In this document: positions 34,160 through 42,362 of the stretch, in pieces
How positions within the stretch are numbered: position 1 is the first letter of the stretch
Layout of the letters: every line of letters begins with the position of its first letter
The notes under the pieces: model-generated
The model's input: only the letters and a program-made list of their open reading frames with translations
Database searches by the model: none
Told to the model about the DNA's origin: nothing
Made by a program: the position numbers and the translations under genes
NCBI RefSeq assembly: GCF_030165005.1
Contig: NZ_JASNNW010000002.1
Span: forward strand, 248,001-312,000
Reading direction: 5' to 3'
Source of the DNA: Blastococcus capsensis
GTDB taxonomy: Bacteria; Actinomycetota; Actinomycetes; Mycobacteriales; Geodermatophilaceae
DNA: 64,000 nt

Positions 34160-34726
34160 GTGACCGACCCCTACTGCGTACCCTTCACTCTCTACGAGCT
34201 CGACATCGACTCCCTGACGCTGAACCTGTCTAGCGGTCCGAGCCTCGACGTGTCTGCGACGCTCAGTAACGGTCGAGCCAGCTACATTCTTTTTCAGCAC
34301 CTGGTCGCCCGGCTATCCGGTCTGCGAGAAAACAGCGAAGGCGGCTCGTCGGACTTGATCGACGACGAGGGCCGCGGCTACGAGGTGAAGTCGTACCGGG
34401 ATCCCGAGCTGTGGCCCAGGCCCGCCTTCGACTTGTTCCACACGAGTGCCTCCAGCACCTTCGGGCCCAATAATCACGGCCCCCGAATCAAGCAGCTTCT
34501 TGATTTAGGCGACTACGCGCAGGCGCTGGAAATGTGCAGGCTTTCCGGGTTCGACAAGAACGACTTCTACATCTATACGAATACCAGCGGCTATGCGGCC
34601 AGTATTCCGTTCCGCTACTTCGTGATACCCACAGAGACGGTGCTTGCCAGCCTCTCGAAGATCGATCCGAGGAAGATTTCGCGGACTGCGCTGTTGGACA
34701 TGCTGGCCAGCACCGTTCGGTTGTGA
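34160..34726 (+). CDS. Type II restriction endonuclease-like protein (PD-(D/E)XK)
   Basis: 188 residues. DLIDDEGRGYEVKSYRD at about 65-81 gives Asp65 and Glu75-Val-Lys77, the PD-(D/E)XK nuclease layout, and N-terminal helices (YILFQHLVARLSGL) precede it as in small type II enzymes. Codon use and composition differ from neighbours: TTT, ATA, AAT and ATT codons are frequent. The gene converges with the methyltransferase gene; their stops lie four bases apart. Together they form a restriction-modification system. Specificity cannot be predicted. The nuclease is leaderless, while the methyltransferase has a longer leader. Confidence 0.7.
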   Translation: MTDPYCVPFTLYELDIDSLTLNLSSGPSLDVSATLSNGRASYILFQHLVARLSGLRENSEGGSSDLIDDEGRGYEVKSYRDPELWPRPAFDLFHTSASSTFGPNNHGPRIKQLLDLGDYAQALEMCRLSGFDKNDFYIYTNTSGYAASIPFRYFVIPTETVLASLSKIDPRKISRTALLDMLASTVRL

Positions 34727-34730
34727 CGCG

Positions 34731-35681
34731 TCAGAACAGGTGGCCCCCGTCGGCCGACCGGCCGGCGGCGGCCACCACGCCCGGATCGCCGAAAAGGAAT
34801 TCGTTCAGCAGATAGTTGATTTCCTGAAACGAAAGTGCCTCGGTGTAGGCGACGTTGTTGAAGAATCGGCTGAAGTCTACGGAGTGAAGCGCCTCGAGCG
34901 CGCGAGGGTGGACCAGTCTTAGGTACATCTGGGTGGTGACTTTTCGACGCGGAAATGTGGTCTTCACGGCCCCGCAGCCGTAGCCGAAGATCGTGAGGGC
35001 GACGTCGGCGTCGACGGGGGAGCACTTCTCCACGACACCGCGGTCCTCAACCTTGACGAGTGGTCGTGCGAATTCCTCACGGCGCCAAATCTGTACGCAC
35101 GTCCTCAAGTTGTTCTTGGCGTAGACGTCCTCGCCCTTGACGTTGACGTAGTTGATGTCCAGATCGGTGTCGCTGATGAGATGGAAGCGGCCATCCAATC
35201 GGTTGACCACGCTCCACTTCCGCCAGGAGCGGGGAACGATGAACGCAATGTAGTCGCAGTGCTCGGCGCACCGGTTGAAGAATGGGATCGACAGCGCATT
35301 GTTGCGTCCGAACGGGGGGTTGCTGACGGCGACTGCCCCGGTGAGATCTAGGTGCTGCACGAGGAAGTCGCCCAGGATCACCTTGGGATGATGGGGCTCG
35401 ATGTCGTAGCTCAAGACCCGTTCCACGCCCACCGCCTCGGCCGCGTCGATGAACGCTCCGGTGCCCCCGGCCGGCTCCAGCCAGGGCCTTGACGTCGCAT
35501 CAGGAACTTCGCGCAGGAGGACGGACACTACGTCGCGCGCGATCTGCGGCGGTGTGTAGAACTGCTCCTTCCCCGTGACCCGCGTGTTGCCCAGGGGGCG
35601 TGCCTTGTCGTCATCCAGCGCATCGAGGCTGGCCAGGGCAAGGTGCATGTCCGAGGGAACTCCTTCGCGAAACCGCTGCAT
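34731..35681 (-). CDS. N6-adenine DNA methyltransferase of a type II restriction-modification pair
   Basis: 316 residues. TGKEQFYTPPQIARDVV near 36-52 opens the SAM domain; motif I is WLEPAGGTGAFIDAAE near 64, and the catalytic motif IV NPPFGRNN near 120 is the (N/D)PPF form of N6-adenine methyltransferases. The C-terminal half would recognise target DNA. It protects the site cut by the converging nuclease gene. ATG 35681 has no clear ribosome site; ATG 35647 (AAGGAG 11 bases upstream) is an alternative. A -10-like TAACCT lies about 45 bases upstream on the same strand. Composition is lower in GC than the flanking genes, indicating recent acquisition. Confidence 0.85.
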   Translation of the reverse strand: MQRFREGVPSDMHLALASLDALDDDKARPLGNTRVTGKEQFYTPPQIARDVVSVLLREVPDATSRPWLEPAGGTGAFIDAAEAVGVERVLSYDIEPHHPKVILGDFLVQHLDLTGAVAVSNPPFGRNNALSIPFFNRCAEHCDYIAFIVPRSWRKWSVVNRLDGRFHLISDTDLDINYVNVKGEDVYAKNNLRTCVQIWRREEFARPLVKVEDRGVVEKCSPVDADVALTIFGYGCGAVKTTFPRRKVTTQMYLRLVHPRALEALHSVDFSRFFNNVAYTEALSFQEINYLLNEFLFGDPGVVAAAGRSADGGHLF

Positions 35682-35785
35682 CGCACAACCGGTGGAGGCC
35701 GGAGCGAACCGTTGCCCTGAGGTTAGGTGCGGGTACTGACGAATCTGGCTCGCGACGCGCGTATGCCCACGTGCAGCAGGACCGT

Positions 35786-36967
35786 TCAGACGATGGCGCT
35801 GGACCCGGTGACGCCGCGGCCGACGATCAGCGTGTTCACCTCACGCGTGCCCTCGTAGCTGTAGATCGCCTCGGCGTCGGCGACGTAGCGGCCGACGTGG
35901 TTCTCCAGCAGGATCCCGTTCCCGCCCATCAGCTCACGGGCCCAGCCGACGGTCTCGCGCATCCGCATGGTGCAGAAGGCCTTCGCCAGGGACGCCTGCT
36001 CGTCGGTCATCTCGCCCGCCCCCTGCAGGTGGGACAGTCGCGCGCACATCGCCGCCGAGGCGGTGATGTTCCCGAGCATGCGCACCAGCAGGTCCTGGAC
36101 GAGCTGGAACTCCACGATCGGCTGGCCGAACTGCCGGCGGCCCAGGGCGTAGCGGAGTGCGTGCTCGTAGGCGCCGCGGGAGCAGCCCACCGCCGACCAG
36201 GCGACGCCGGCGCGGGTCATCCGCAGCACGTTCGCCGTCTCCCGGAAGCTGTGCGCCTCCTGCAGCCGGTTCTCCTCGGGCACGCGCACGCCCTCCAGGA
36301 TGATGTGCGCGTTCTGCACCACCCGGAGCGCGATCTTGTCCTCGAGGTTCACGGCGGTGAAGCCCGGCGTGCCCTGCTCGACGACGAAACCGAGCACCCG
36401 GTCGGTCTCGACGTCCCGGGCCCAAACGATGACCAGGTCGGCGAACGTGGCGTTGCCGATCCACTTCTTCTCGCCGTCCAGCACCCAGGCGTCCCCGTCC
36501 CGCCGGCACGTCGTCTGCAGGCCGCGGGCGACGTCGGAGCCGTGGTCGGGCTCGGTCAGGGCGAACGCGCCGATCAGTTCCATGCGGGCCATGGCCGGCA
36601 GCCAGCGTTCCTTCTGCTCCTCGGAGCCGCACAGGTAGATCGAACCCATGGCCAGGCCGCCGTGGACGCCCATGAACGTGGAGATGGACGGGTCACCCTT
36701 GGAGAGCTCCATGGAGATCATCCCGTCGAGCAGCGGCGAGCGGCCGCGGCAGCCGTACCCCTGGATCGAGGTGCCGGCGATGCCCAGCTCGGCCATGGCC
36801 GGGATGAGGTGGTGCGGGAACTCCGCGCGCGTCCAGTGCTCGTTGATGATCGGCTCGACCTGCTCGCCCATGAACGTGCGGACGCGGTACAGCAGCGTCC
36901 GGTCGTCGTCGTCGAGCAGAGCCTCGAGGTCGTAGAAATCCGACGTGATCGCCGACCGGTCGCTCAT
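35786..36967 (-). CDS. Acyl-CoA dehydrogenase, glutaryl-CoA dehydrogenase-like
   Basis: 393 residues. FALTEPDHGSDVARGL near residue 137 and KKWIGNATFADLVIVWARD are FAD-site motifs of the glutaryl-CoA dehydrogenase branch. The C-terminal region has RRQFGQPIVEFQLVQ, MGGNGIL, and IYSYEGTREVNTLI with the catalytic Glu of YEGT. Substrate could be glutaryl-CoA (which also decarboxylates) or another short acid. ATG 36967 follows GGGGG in the minus strand. Upstream lies a small ORF and terminator; no CoA-ligase or ETF gene is adjacent, so its pathway is not clear from here. Confidence 0.9.
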   Translation of the reverse strand: MSDRSAITSDFYDLEALLDDDDRTLLYRVRTFMGEQVEPIINEHWTRAEFPHHLIPAMAELGIAGTSIQGYGCRGRSPLLDGMISMELSKGDPSISTFMGVHGGLAMGSIYLCGSEEQKERWLPAMARMELIGAFALTEPDHGSDVARGLQTTCRRDGDAWVLDGEKKWIGNATFADLVIVWARDVETDRVLGFVVEQGTPGFTAVNLEDKIALRVVQNAHIILEGVRVPEENRLQEAHSFRETANVLRMTRAGVAWSAVGCSRGAYEHALRYALGRRQFGQPIVEFQLVQDLLVRMLGNITASAAMCARLSHLQGAGEMTDEQASLAKAFCTMRMRETVGWARELMGGNGILLENHVGRYVADAEAIYSYEGTREVNTLIVGRGVTGSSAIV

Positions 36968-37037
36968 CGGGGGTGCCGCCTCTGTGCCGGGGGACTGGGC
37001 CCGGCACCTACCCGGGCGGTGGCCGGGCAACCTGGGC

Positions 37038-37187
37038 ATGTCGGACCGGCGCTCCTGGCAGGACGGGCCGATTTCCGGTTGGCTCCGGCGGGTCCGGCCG
37101 GTCGGCCAGCGGCTGGCCGCCGTCGCCGGCGTGGTGGAGCGGGTGCCGCTGTCCCGCCGCGGCGACAGGCCACCGACCAGCCGCTGA
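37038..37187 (+). CDS. Small basic protein (49 aa), uncertain
   Basis: ATG 37038 opens SDRRSWQDGPISGWLRRVRP and a hydrophobic stretch (VGQRLAAVAGVVERVPL) ending PPTSR. It is rich in Arg and could be a peripheral membrane peptide, or chance. The stop lies five bases before a strong terminator, in favour of a real gene. No clear ribosome-binding site. Confidence 0.35.
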   Translation: MSDRRSWQDGPISGWLRRVRPVGQRLAAVAGVVERVPLSRRGDRPPTSR

Positions 37188-37191
37188 CCGA

Positions 37192-37244
37192 ACGACGCAG
37201 AACGGCCCCCTCCCGGATCCGAGAGGGGGCCGTTCTTGCGTCGT
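37192..37244. terminator. Bidirectional hairpin terminator
   Basis: GAACGGCCCCCTC (37200-37212) pairs with GAGGGGGCCGTTC (37223-37235), extended by ACGACGCA (37192-37199) with TGCGTCGT (37237-37244) after a one-base bulge. It separates the end of the YihY gene from the gene block to its left. Confidence 0.85.
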
Positions 37245-37253
37245 GCCGACGGC

Positions 37254-38294
37254 TCAGGTCGTCTGCTGCGGCTTCGGGTCGTCGCGGGCGTCGAGCTGGA
37301 TCTCCTTGTCCGCCCTCGGGACGCCCTCCTTCAGCTCCTTCGTCCGCTCCAGCTCGGCGTCGAGCTCGATGCCGAAGAGCAGCGCCAGGTTGATCAGCCA
37401 GAACCAGATCAGGAAGATCACCACACCGGCCAGCGCGCCGTAGGTGGCGTTGTAGCTGCCGAAGTTGGCCACGTAGAAGGCGAACAGCGCCGAGGCGACG
37501 ACCGCCACCAGGATCGCGACGCCCGCGCCGGGGCTGACCCACTTGAACCCGCGCAGCTTCACGTTCGGCGTCGAGTAGTACAGGACGGCGATCATCAGCG
37601 CCAGGATCACCAGGAGCACCGGCCACTTGGCCCAGGTCCAGATTGTCAGGACGGTGTCACCGAGCCCGATGGCCTGGCCGATGGCGTCGACCACCGGGCC
37701 GCTGAGCACGATCATCGCGACGATGAGCGCGGCGAACAGGATGCCGATCAGGGTGACCAGCAGCTGCAGCGGCTTGAGCTTCCAGATCTTGCGGCCTTCC
37801 GGCGTCTCGTAGACGACGTTCGCCGCGCGGGTGAAGGCGCCGACGTAGCCGGACGCCGTCCACAGGGCGCCGACGAGGCCGAGGACGAGAGCCCACCCGA
37901 GGGGCGCCTGCTGACCGGCGATCTGCTGGATGACCGGGTTGAGGGTCTCCGCCGCCGACTGGGGCACCACCGCGGTCAACGCGTCGGTGAGCTGCTGCGG
38001 GGTGGTGAAGAGGCCCACGACGGCCGCCAGGGCGGTCAGGGCGGGGAACAGCGCGAGCACGCCGTAGTAGGTCAGCGACGCCGCCCAGTCGGTGAGGCCG
38101 TCCTCGCCGAACTCCTTGGCGGCGCGCTTGAGCGTGGCACCCGTGCCGGTGCCGGCGTCCGCGCCCGTGGGGGCCTTGTCGGCCCGCGTTCCGTTGACGA
38201 CGTCGTCGTGCGGCGCGGGATCGCCCTCGGCGCGGTTGTCGGCGAATCGCGTGTCCGCTGTGGTGTGGCCGGACGAGCCGGTGGGTCGGGCCAT
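37254..38294 (-). CDS. YihY/BrkB-family inner membrane protein
   Basis: 346 residues. A hydrophilic N-terminus (~60 residues) is followed by the family start AKEFGEDGLTDWAASLTYYGVLALFPAL and six membrane helices to about residue 300; blocks TASGYVGAFTRAANVVYE and YNATYGALAGVVIFLIWFWL are diagnostic. The C-terminal tail is charged (ERTKELKEGVPRADKEIQLD). Despite old names (RNase BN, BrkB) the molecular role is unknown; a transporter or envelope role is likely. ATG 38294 has GGAGG seven bases upstream. Confidence 0.9.
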   Translation of the reverse strand: MARPTGSSGHTTADTRFADNRAEGDPAPHDDVVNGTRADKAPTGADAGTGTGATLKRAAKEFGEDGLTDWAASLTYYGVLALFPALTALAAVVGLFTTPQQLTDALTAVVPQSAAETLNPVIQQIAGQQAPLGWALVLGLVGALWTASGYVGAFTRAANVVYETPEGRKIWKLKPLQLLVTLIGILFAALIVAMIVLSGPVVDAIGQAIGLGDTVLTIWTWAKWPVLLVILALMIAVLYYSTPNVKLRGFKWVSPGAGVAILVAVVASALFAFYVANFGSYNATYGALAGVVIFLIWFWLINLALLFGIELDAELERTKELKEGVPRADKEIQLDARDDPKPQQTT

Positions 38295-38400
38295 GAGAAG
38301 TCCTCCGGAAAGCGGGAACGGTCGGATCTCCGATGCCCCGGACGGTCCCGTTCCATGCCGGACCCGCCGGTAACGGTTCGGGCGCCACCGGCGCCGGCGG

Positions 38401-39912
38401 TCAGCGGATGCCGGACACCGGTGACCACTCGCCGGCGCCGGCGGTGGCCCGCTCCACGTCGGCGAGCGGGTCTGCCCGTCGATCGCGGCCGGCGCGCCGG
38501 TCGCCGCGCATCCCGAGCGCCACCACCACGACGACGACCGCGGAGGCCCCCGCACCGATCAGGGCGACCTGCGTGAAGGCGACGGCCCGCGGGAGCCCGG
38601 TGGCCGGGTCGAGGCTGCCGGCGATGATCGTGACGGCCAGCGTGCTGCCCAGCGCCTGGCCCACCGAGCGGGCGATGGAGTTCACCGCGTTGGCCACGCC
38701 GGTCTCCTCCTCCTCGACGGCATCGACGACGAGGGCCGGCAGCGCGGCGTAGGCCACCGTCACTGCCAGCTGCGTCAGCACACCGGCGAGGACGACCAGC
38801 CACGGCTCCTCCCGGAGGCCGGCCAGCACGCCGAACCCGGCGATCCCGGAGAGCGCCCCGGCGGCGAGGGTCGGCAACGCCCCGAAGCGGCCGACCACCC
38901 GCCCGGCGAAGGGTGCCACGACGATGCCGACGACGCCGCCGGGGAGCAGGTAGACGACCGCGGCCTCCAGCACCCCGGCCCCGAAGCCGTACCCGGTGAC
39001 CCCGGGGGGTGACTGCACGTACTGGAGGATCGCGAGGAAGGAGGCGAACAGGGCGATGCCGGTCATGAACCCGGCCAGGTTCGGCACCACCGTCCGCCGG
39101 TCGGCGAGCATCGCCGGCCGCACGAGGGGATGGGTGCTCCGCCGCTGCAGTAGCACCCATCCGGTCAGCACGACGACGGCTGCGGCCAGGCAGCCGACGG
39201 TGGCCGGCGAGGCCCAGCCCCACGCGGGGCCCTGGGAGAGCGGCAGCAGCAGCAGGACCAGCCCGGCCCCGAGCACGATCGCCCCCCACCAGTCGACCCG
39301 CCCGCTCCCGGTGACCCGGCGCGCGGGCAGCAGCCAGGCGGCCAGCGCCAGGGAGAGCAGCGCGACCGCGAGGCCGATCCAGAACGGGTGCCGGTAGTCG
39401 CCGCCGTCGCCGGTGAGCAGGCCGGTGGCGACCAGGCCGGCCACCCCGCCGACGGCCAGCGTGCTGCTGACCACCGACATCGCCACGCTCAGCCGGTTGT
39501 CCGGGAGCTCGCGGCGGAGCACGCTCATCGAGAGGGGGAAGAGCCCGTACGACGCCCCCTGGAGCACGCGGGCGACGAGCAGCAGCGGCAGGGACGTCGT
39601 CACGATGGCCAGCAGGGTGCCGAGCGAGACCACGGCGAGGATCCCCAGGATGACGGGGCGCTCACCCCGCAGGTCGCCGAGCCGGCCCAGGACCGGGGTG
39701 AGGACGGCGGCGGCGAGGAGGTTCGCCGTCAGCACCCACCCGGCCGCCCCGGCCGAGATGTCGAGCTGGTCCTCGATCCGCCCGAGCGAGGGGACGACCA
39801 GGCTCTGCAGCAGCGACAGCGTGGTGACGCCCAGGGAGAGGGCCAGGACGAGCACCGCCGGCCGGGTGTCCGCGCCCGGCCGGGCCGTCGGCGCGGCTGT
39901 GGGGTCGGACAC
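38401..39912 (-). CDS. MFS transporter, drug exporter type (DHA2-like)
   Basis: 503 residues with 14 predicted membrane helices. Landmarks: LGRLGDLRGERPVILG (loop 2-3 motif), RVLQGASYGLFPLSMSVLRREL in helix 4, and late helices with VNSIARSVGQALGS. Fourteen helices and the motif order fit DHA2-type proton-coupled exporters. I take GTG 39912 as start; the frame is open for 17 more codons upstream to 39963. No regulator is adjacent. Substrate unknown. Confidence 0.85.
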   Translation of the reverse strand: MSDPTAAPTARPGADTRPAVLVLALSLGVTTLSLLQSLVVPSLGRIEDQLDISAGAAGWVLTANLLAAAVLTPVLGRLGDLRGERPVILGILAVVSLGTLLAIVTTSLPLLLVARVLQGASYGLFPLSMSVLRRELPDNRLSVAMSVVSSTLAVGGVAGLVATGLLTGDGGDYRHPFWIGLAVALLSLALAAWLLPARRVTGSGRVDWWGAIVLGAGLVLLLLPLSQGPAWGWASPATVGCLAAAVVVLTGWVLLQRRSTHPLVRPAMLADRRTVVPNLAGFMTGIALFASFLAILQYVQSPPGVTGYGFGAGVLEAAVVYLLPGGVVGIVVAPFAGRVVGRFGALPTLAAGALSGIAGFGVLAGLREEPWLVVLAGVLTQLAVTVAYAALPALVVDAVEEEETGVANAVNSIARSVGQALGSTLAVTIIAGSLDPATGLPRAVAFTQVALIGAGASAVVVVVVALGMRGDRRAGRDRRADPLADVERATAGAGEWSPVSGIR

Positions 39913-40112
39913 CCCGAGATCAGACCACGGCGCCCTGGCGCCGGGACGGCGCGGTTCCGGCACCCGGGAGTGTGTCCTCGCTCACACGCCGTCAGGTGAT
40001 GTGCCCGATCGGACGATTGAGACGGGGTGGTTCGGGGGACACAGTGCTCCGACGACGTGTTGCCCGCCCCTGACCCGGCGGCGATACCCGATGTACCGAG
40101 GAGAGCGACTTG

Positions 40113-40274
40113 ATGATGGTGTGGCCGGCTGTGACCCTGCTGGGGTTCCTGCTCCTGACGGCCCTGGTCATCGCGATGGGCACGCAGTCCACCGCCCGTT
40201 ACGAGCAGGAGCAGCGCGCGGCGAAGCGCGCCTCGAGCGGCCGGCACACCGCCTCGGAGGCCGTCAGGGCCTGA
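40113..40274 (+). CDS. Small membrane protein with STARYE motif (53 aa)
   Basis: MMVWPAVTLLGFLLLTALVI starts a single membrane helix (about 4-24) followed directly by STARYEQEQRAAKRASSGRH and a polar tail. The STARYE motif after the helix also occurs in the larger membrane protein at 26391-27236. ATG 40113 has GGAGAG seven bases upstream and the gene ends 17 bases before a strong terminator. Function unknown. Confidence 0.7.
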   Translation: MMVWPAVTLLGFLLLTALVIAMGTQSTARYEQEQRAAKRASSGRHTASEAVRA

Positions 40275-40291
40275 CTTCCGCACCACGCACG

Positions 40292-40331
40292 ACGGCGCCC
40301 CGCCATTCCCTCCGGAGTGGCGGGGCGCCGT
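40292..40331. terminator. Hairpin terminator between small membrane protein and acyl-CoA dehydrogenase
   Basis: 14-base perfect arms ACGGCGCCCCGCCA (40292-40305) and TGGCGGGGCGCCGT (40318-40331) around a 12-base loop; serves the convergent genes on both sides. Confidence 0.85.
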
Positions 40332-40395
40332 GCTGTCCGGCCCCCTCCCGAGGCTCGACCCGAGCCTGCGAGGGATGAGGAGGAGCGGGTCCGCT

Positions 40396-42216
40396 TCAGA
40401 GCCAGGCGTCCCCGGTGTCGAGGACCGTGCGGTCCAGCGACTCCAGGAGGTCGAACTGGGCCCGTGTGCGGGGAAGCTCCCAGCGCCAGAAGTAGCGGGC
40501 CGCGGCCCGCTTGCCCTCGTGGAAGTCGCTGGTCCCGCTCTCGGCTGCCAGGGCCTGCTCCAGCCACAGCCAGCCGACGACCAGGTGGCCGGTCGCCTCC
40601 AGGTAGACGTGCGAGTTGGCCAGCGTGACGTCGGGGTCGCCGGCGCCCCACAGCGTCGCGGTCACCGAACCCAGCCGGGCCACGGCGGCGTCGAGGTCGG
40701 CGGCGAAGCCGGCCCACTCGGTACCGGCCGCCCGTGCGGTGGTCGCGGCGATCGTCTCGCCGAGCAGCGCCAGCCCGGCCCCGCCCTTCATCGCCACCTT
40801 GCGGCCGAGCAGGTCGAGCGACTGGATGCCCTGGGTGCCCTCGTGGATCGGGTTGAGCCGGTTGTCCCGGTAGAACTGCTCCACCGGGTAGTCGCGGGTG
40901 TAGCCGTAACCGCCGTGCACCTGGATGGCGAGATCGTTCGCCGCCAGGCCCCACTGCGAGGGCCAGGCCTTCGCGATCGGCGTCAGCACCTCCAGGAGCA
41001 GCGAGGCCCGGGCGCGCTCCGTCTCGGTCTCCGCGGTCTGCTCCTCGTCGACCAGGCGCGCGCAGTACAGCCCGAGCGCCAGCCCACCCTCCGCGTACGA
41101 CTTGGCGGCCAGCAGCATCCGCCGGACGTCGGTGTGCTCGATGATCGGCACCATCGGGGTGGACACGCCCTTGGACGTCATGGCCTTCCCGGCCGGCGGG
41201 CGCCCCTGCGTGCGGGTGCGCGCGTACTCCAGCGCGTGGAGGTAGCCGGTGTAGCCCAGCACGGTCGCGCCCATCCCGACGCCGATCCGCGCCTCGTTCA
41301 TCATGTGGAACATGTAGGTGAGGCCGCGGTGCTGCTCGCCCACGAGGTAGCCGACCGCGCCGGCCTGCCCGCCGGGGGTGTGCACGCCCTCACCGAAGTT
41401 GAGCAGGGTGTTCGTCGTCCCGCGGTAGCCCATCTTGTGGTTGAGCCCGGCCAGCACGACGTCGTTGCGCTCACCCAGCGAGCCGTCGTCGTCCACCAGG
41501 AACTTGGGCACGATGAACAGCGAGATGCCCTTCACCCCGGGCGGCCCGCCAGGGATCTTGGCCAGCACCAGGTGGACGATGTTCTCCGTCAGCTCGTGGT
41601 CGCCGCCGGAGATCCACATCTTGTTGCCGGTGAGCCGGTAGGTGCCGTCGTCCTGGGGAACGGCCTTGGTGGTGATGTCGGCCAGCGAGGACCCCGCCTG
41701 CGGCTCGGACAGCGCCATGGTGCCGAACCAGCGGCCCTCGATCTCCGGCGCCACGTAGGTGTCGATCTGCTCGCGGCTGCCGTGGGCGAGCAGCAGGCGG
41801 GCGTTGCCCATGGTCAGGAACGGATAGGCCGAGGTGCCGACGTTGGCCGCCTTGAACCAGGCGAACACGGCCTGGCCGACGACGTGCGGCAGCTGCATGC
41901 CGCCGAATTCCTCGTCGAACTCACCGGCCATCAGACCGGCCTCGGCGAAGACCTCCAGCGCCTTCGCCACCTCGGGTATGAGCTGCACCTTGCCGTCGAC
42001 CATCCGCGGCTCGTTCTCGTCGGCCGTGCGGTTGTGCGGCGCGAAGTGCTCGGTGGCGATCTGCTCGGCCAGGTCGAGGACGGCGTCGAACGTCTCGCGC
42101 GAGTGCTCGGTGAACCGGGCCCGCTTGGTCAGGGACTCGACGTCCAGCCACTCGTTGAGCAGGAAGTCCAGGTCACGGCGGGACAGGATCAGAGACGACG
42201 ACGGCACGGTGCACAT
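40396..42216 (-). CDS. Long acyl-CoA dehydrogenase, DmdC-like
   Basis: 606 residues, longer than ordinary acyl-CoA dehydrogenases because of N- and C-terminal extra domains as in 3-methylthiopropanoyl-CoA dehydrogenase (DmdC) and relatives. Landmarks: NEWLDVESLTKRARFTEHSR at the start, MALSEPQAGSSLADITT (FAD site), KMWISGGDHELTENIVHLVLA, QVHGGYGYTRDYPVEQFYRD and the catalytic Glu in PIHEGTQGIQSLDLLG. The last ~120 residues form the DmdC C-terminal helical domain. ATG 42216 has GGAGG six bases upstream. No sulfur or dmd genes are adjacent, so the real substrate may be another acyl-CoA. Confidence 0.88.
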   Translation of the reverse strand: MCTVPSSSLILSRRDLDFLLNEWLDVESLTKRARFTEHSRETFDAVLDLAEQIATEHFAPHNRTADENEPRMVDGKVQLIPEVAKALEVFAEAGLMAGEFDEEFGGMQLPHVVGQAVFAWFKAANVGTSAYPFLTMGNARLLLAHGSREQIDTYVAPEIEGRWFGTMALSEPQAGSSLADITTKAVPQDDGTYRLTGNKMWISGGDHELTENIVHLVLAKIPGGPPGVKGISLFIVPKFLVDDDGSLGERNDVVLAGLNHKMGYRGTTNTLLNFGEGVHTPGGQAGAVGYLVGEQHRGLTYMFHMMNEARIGVGMGATVLGYTGYLHALEYARTRTQGRPPAGKAMTSKGVSTPMVPIIEHTDVRRMLLAAKSYAEGGLALGLYCARLVDEEQTAETETERARASLLLEVLTPIAKAWPSQWGLAANDLAIQVHGGYGYTRDYPVEQFYRDNRLNPIHEGTQGIQSLDLLGRKVAMKGGAGLALLGETIAATTARAAGTEWAGFAADLDAAVARLGSVTATLWGAGDPDVTLANSHVYLEATGHLVVGWLWLEQALAAESGTSDFHEGKRAAARYFWRWELPRTRAQFDLLESLDRTVLDTGDAWL

Positions 42217-42362
42217 TGTCGTCCTCCGGACGACACCGCGGCCAGGCGGGTCCTCTGACGCGATGAGCCGCTGCGTCGCGCCTGCGCGGACCCCTCCGGG
42301 GCAACCTCCGGGGCCCACTCGGCACGACTGGGCACTCGCGTGGGTGTAGAGCGATGGAGGGG

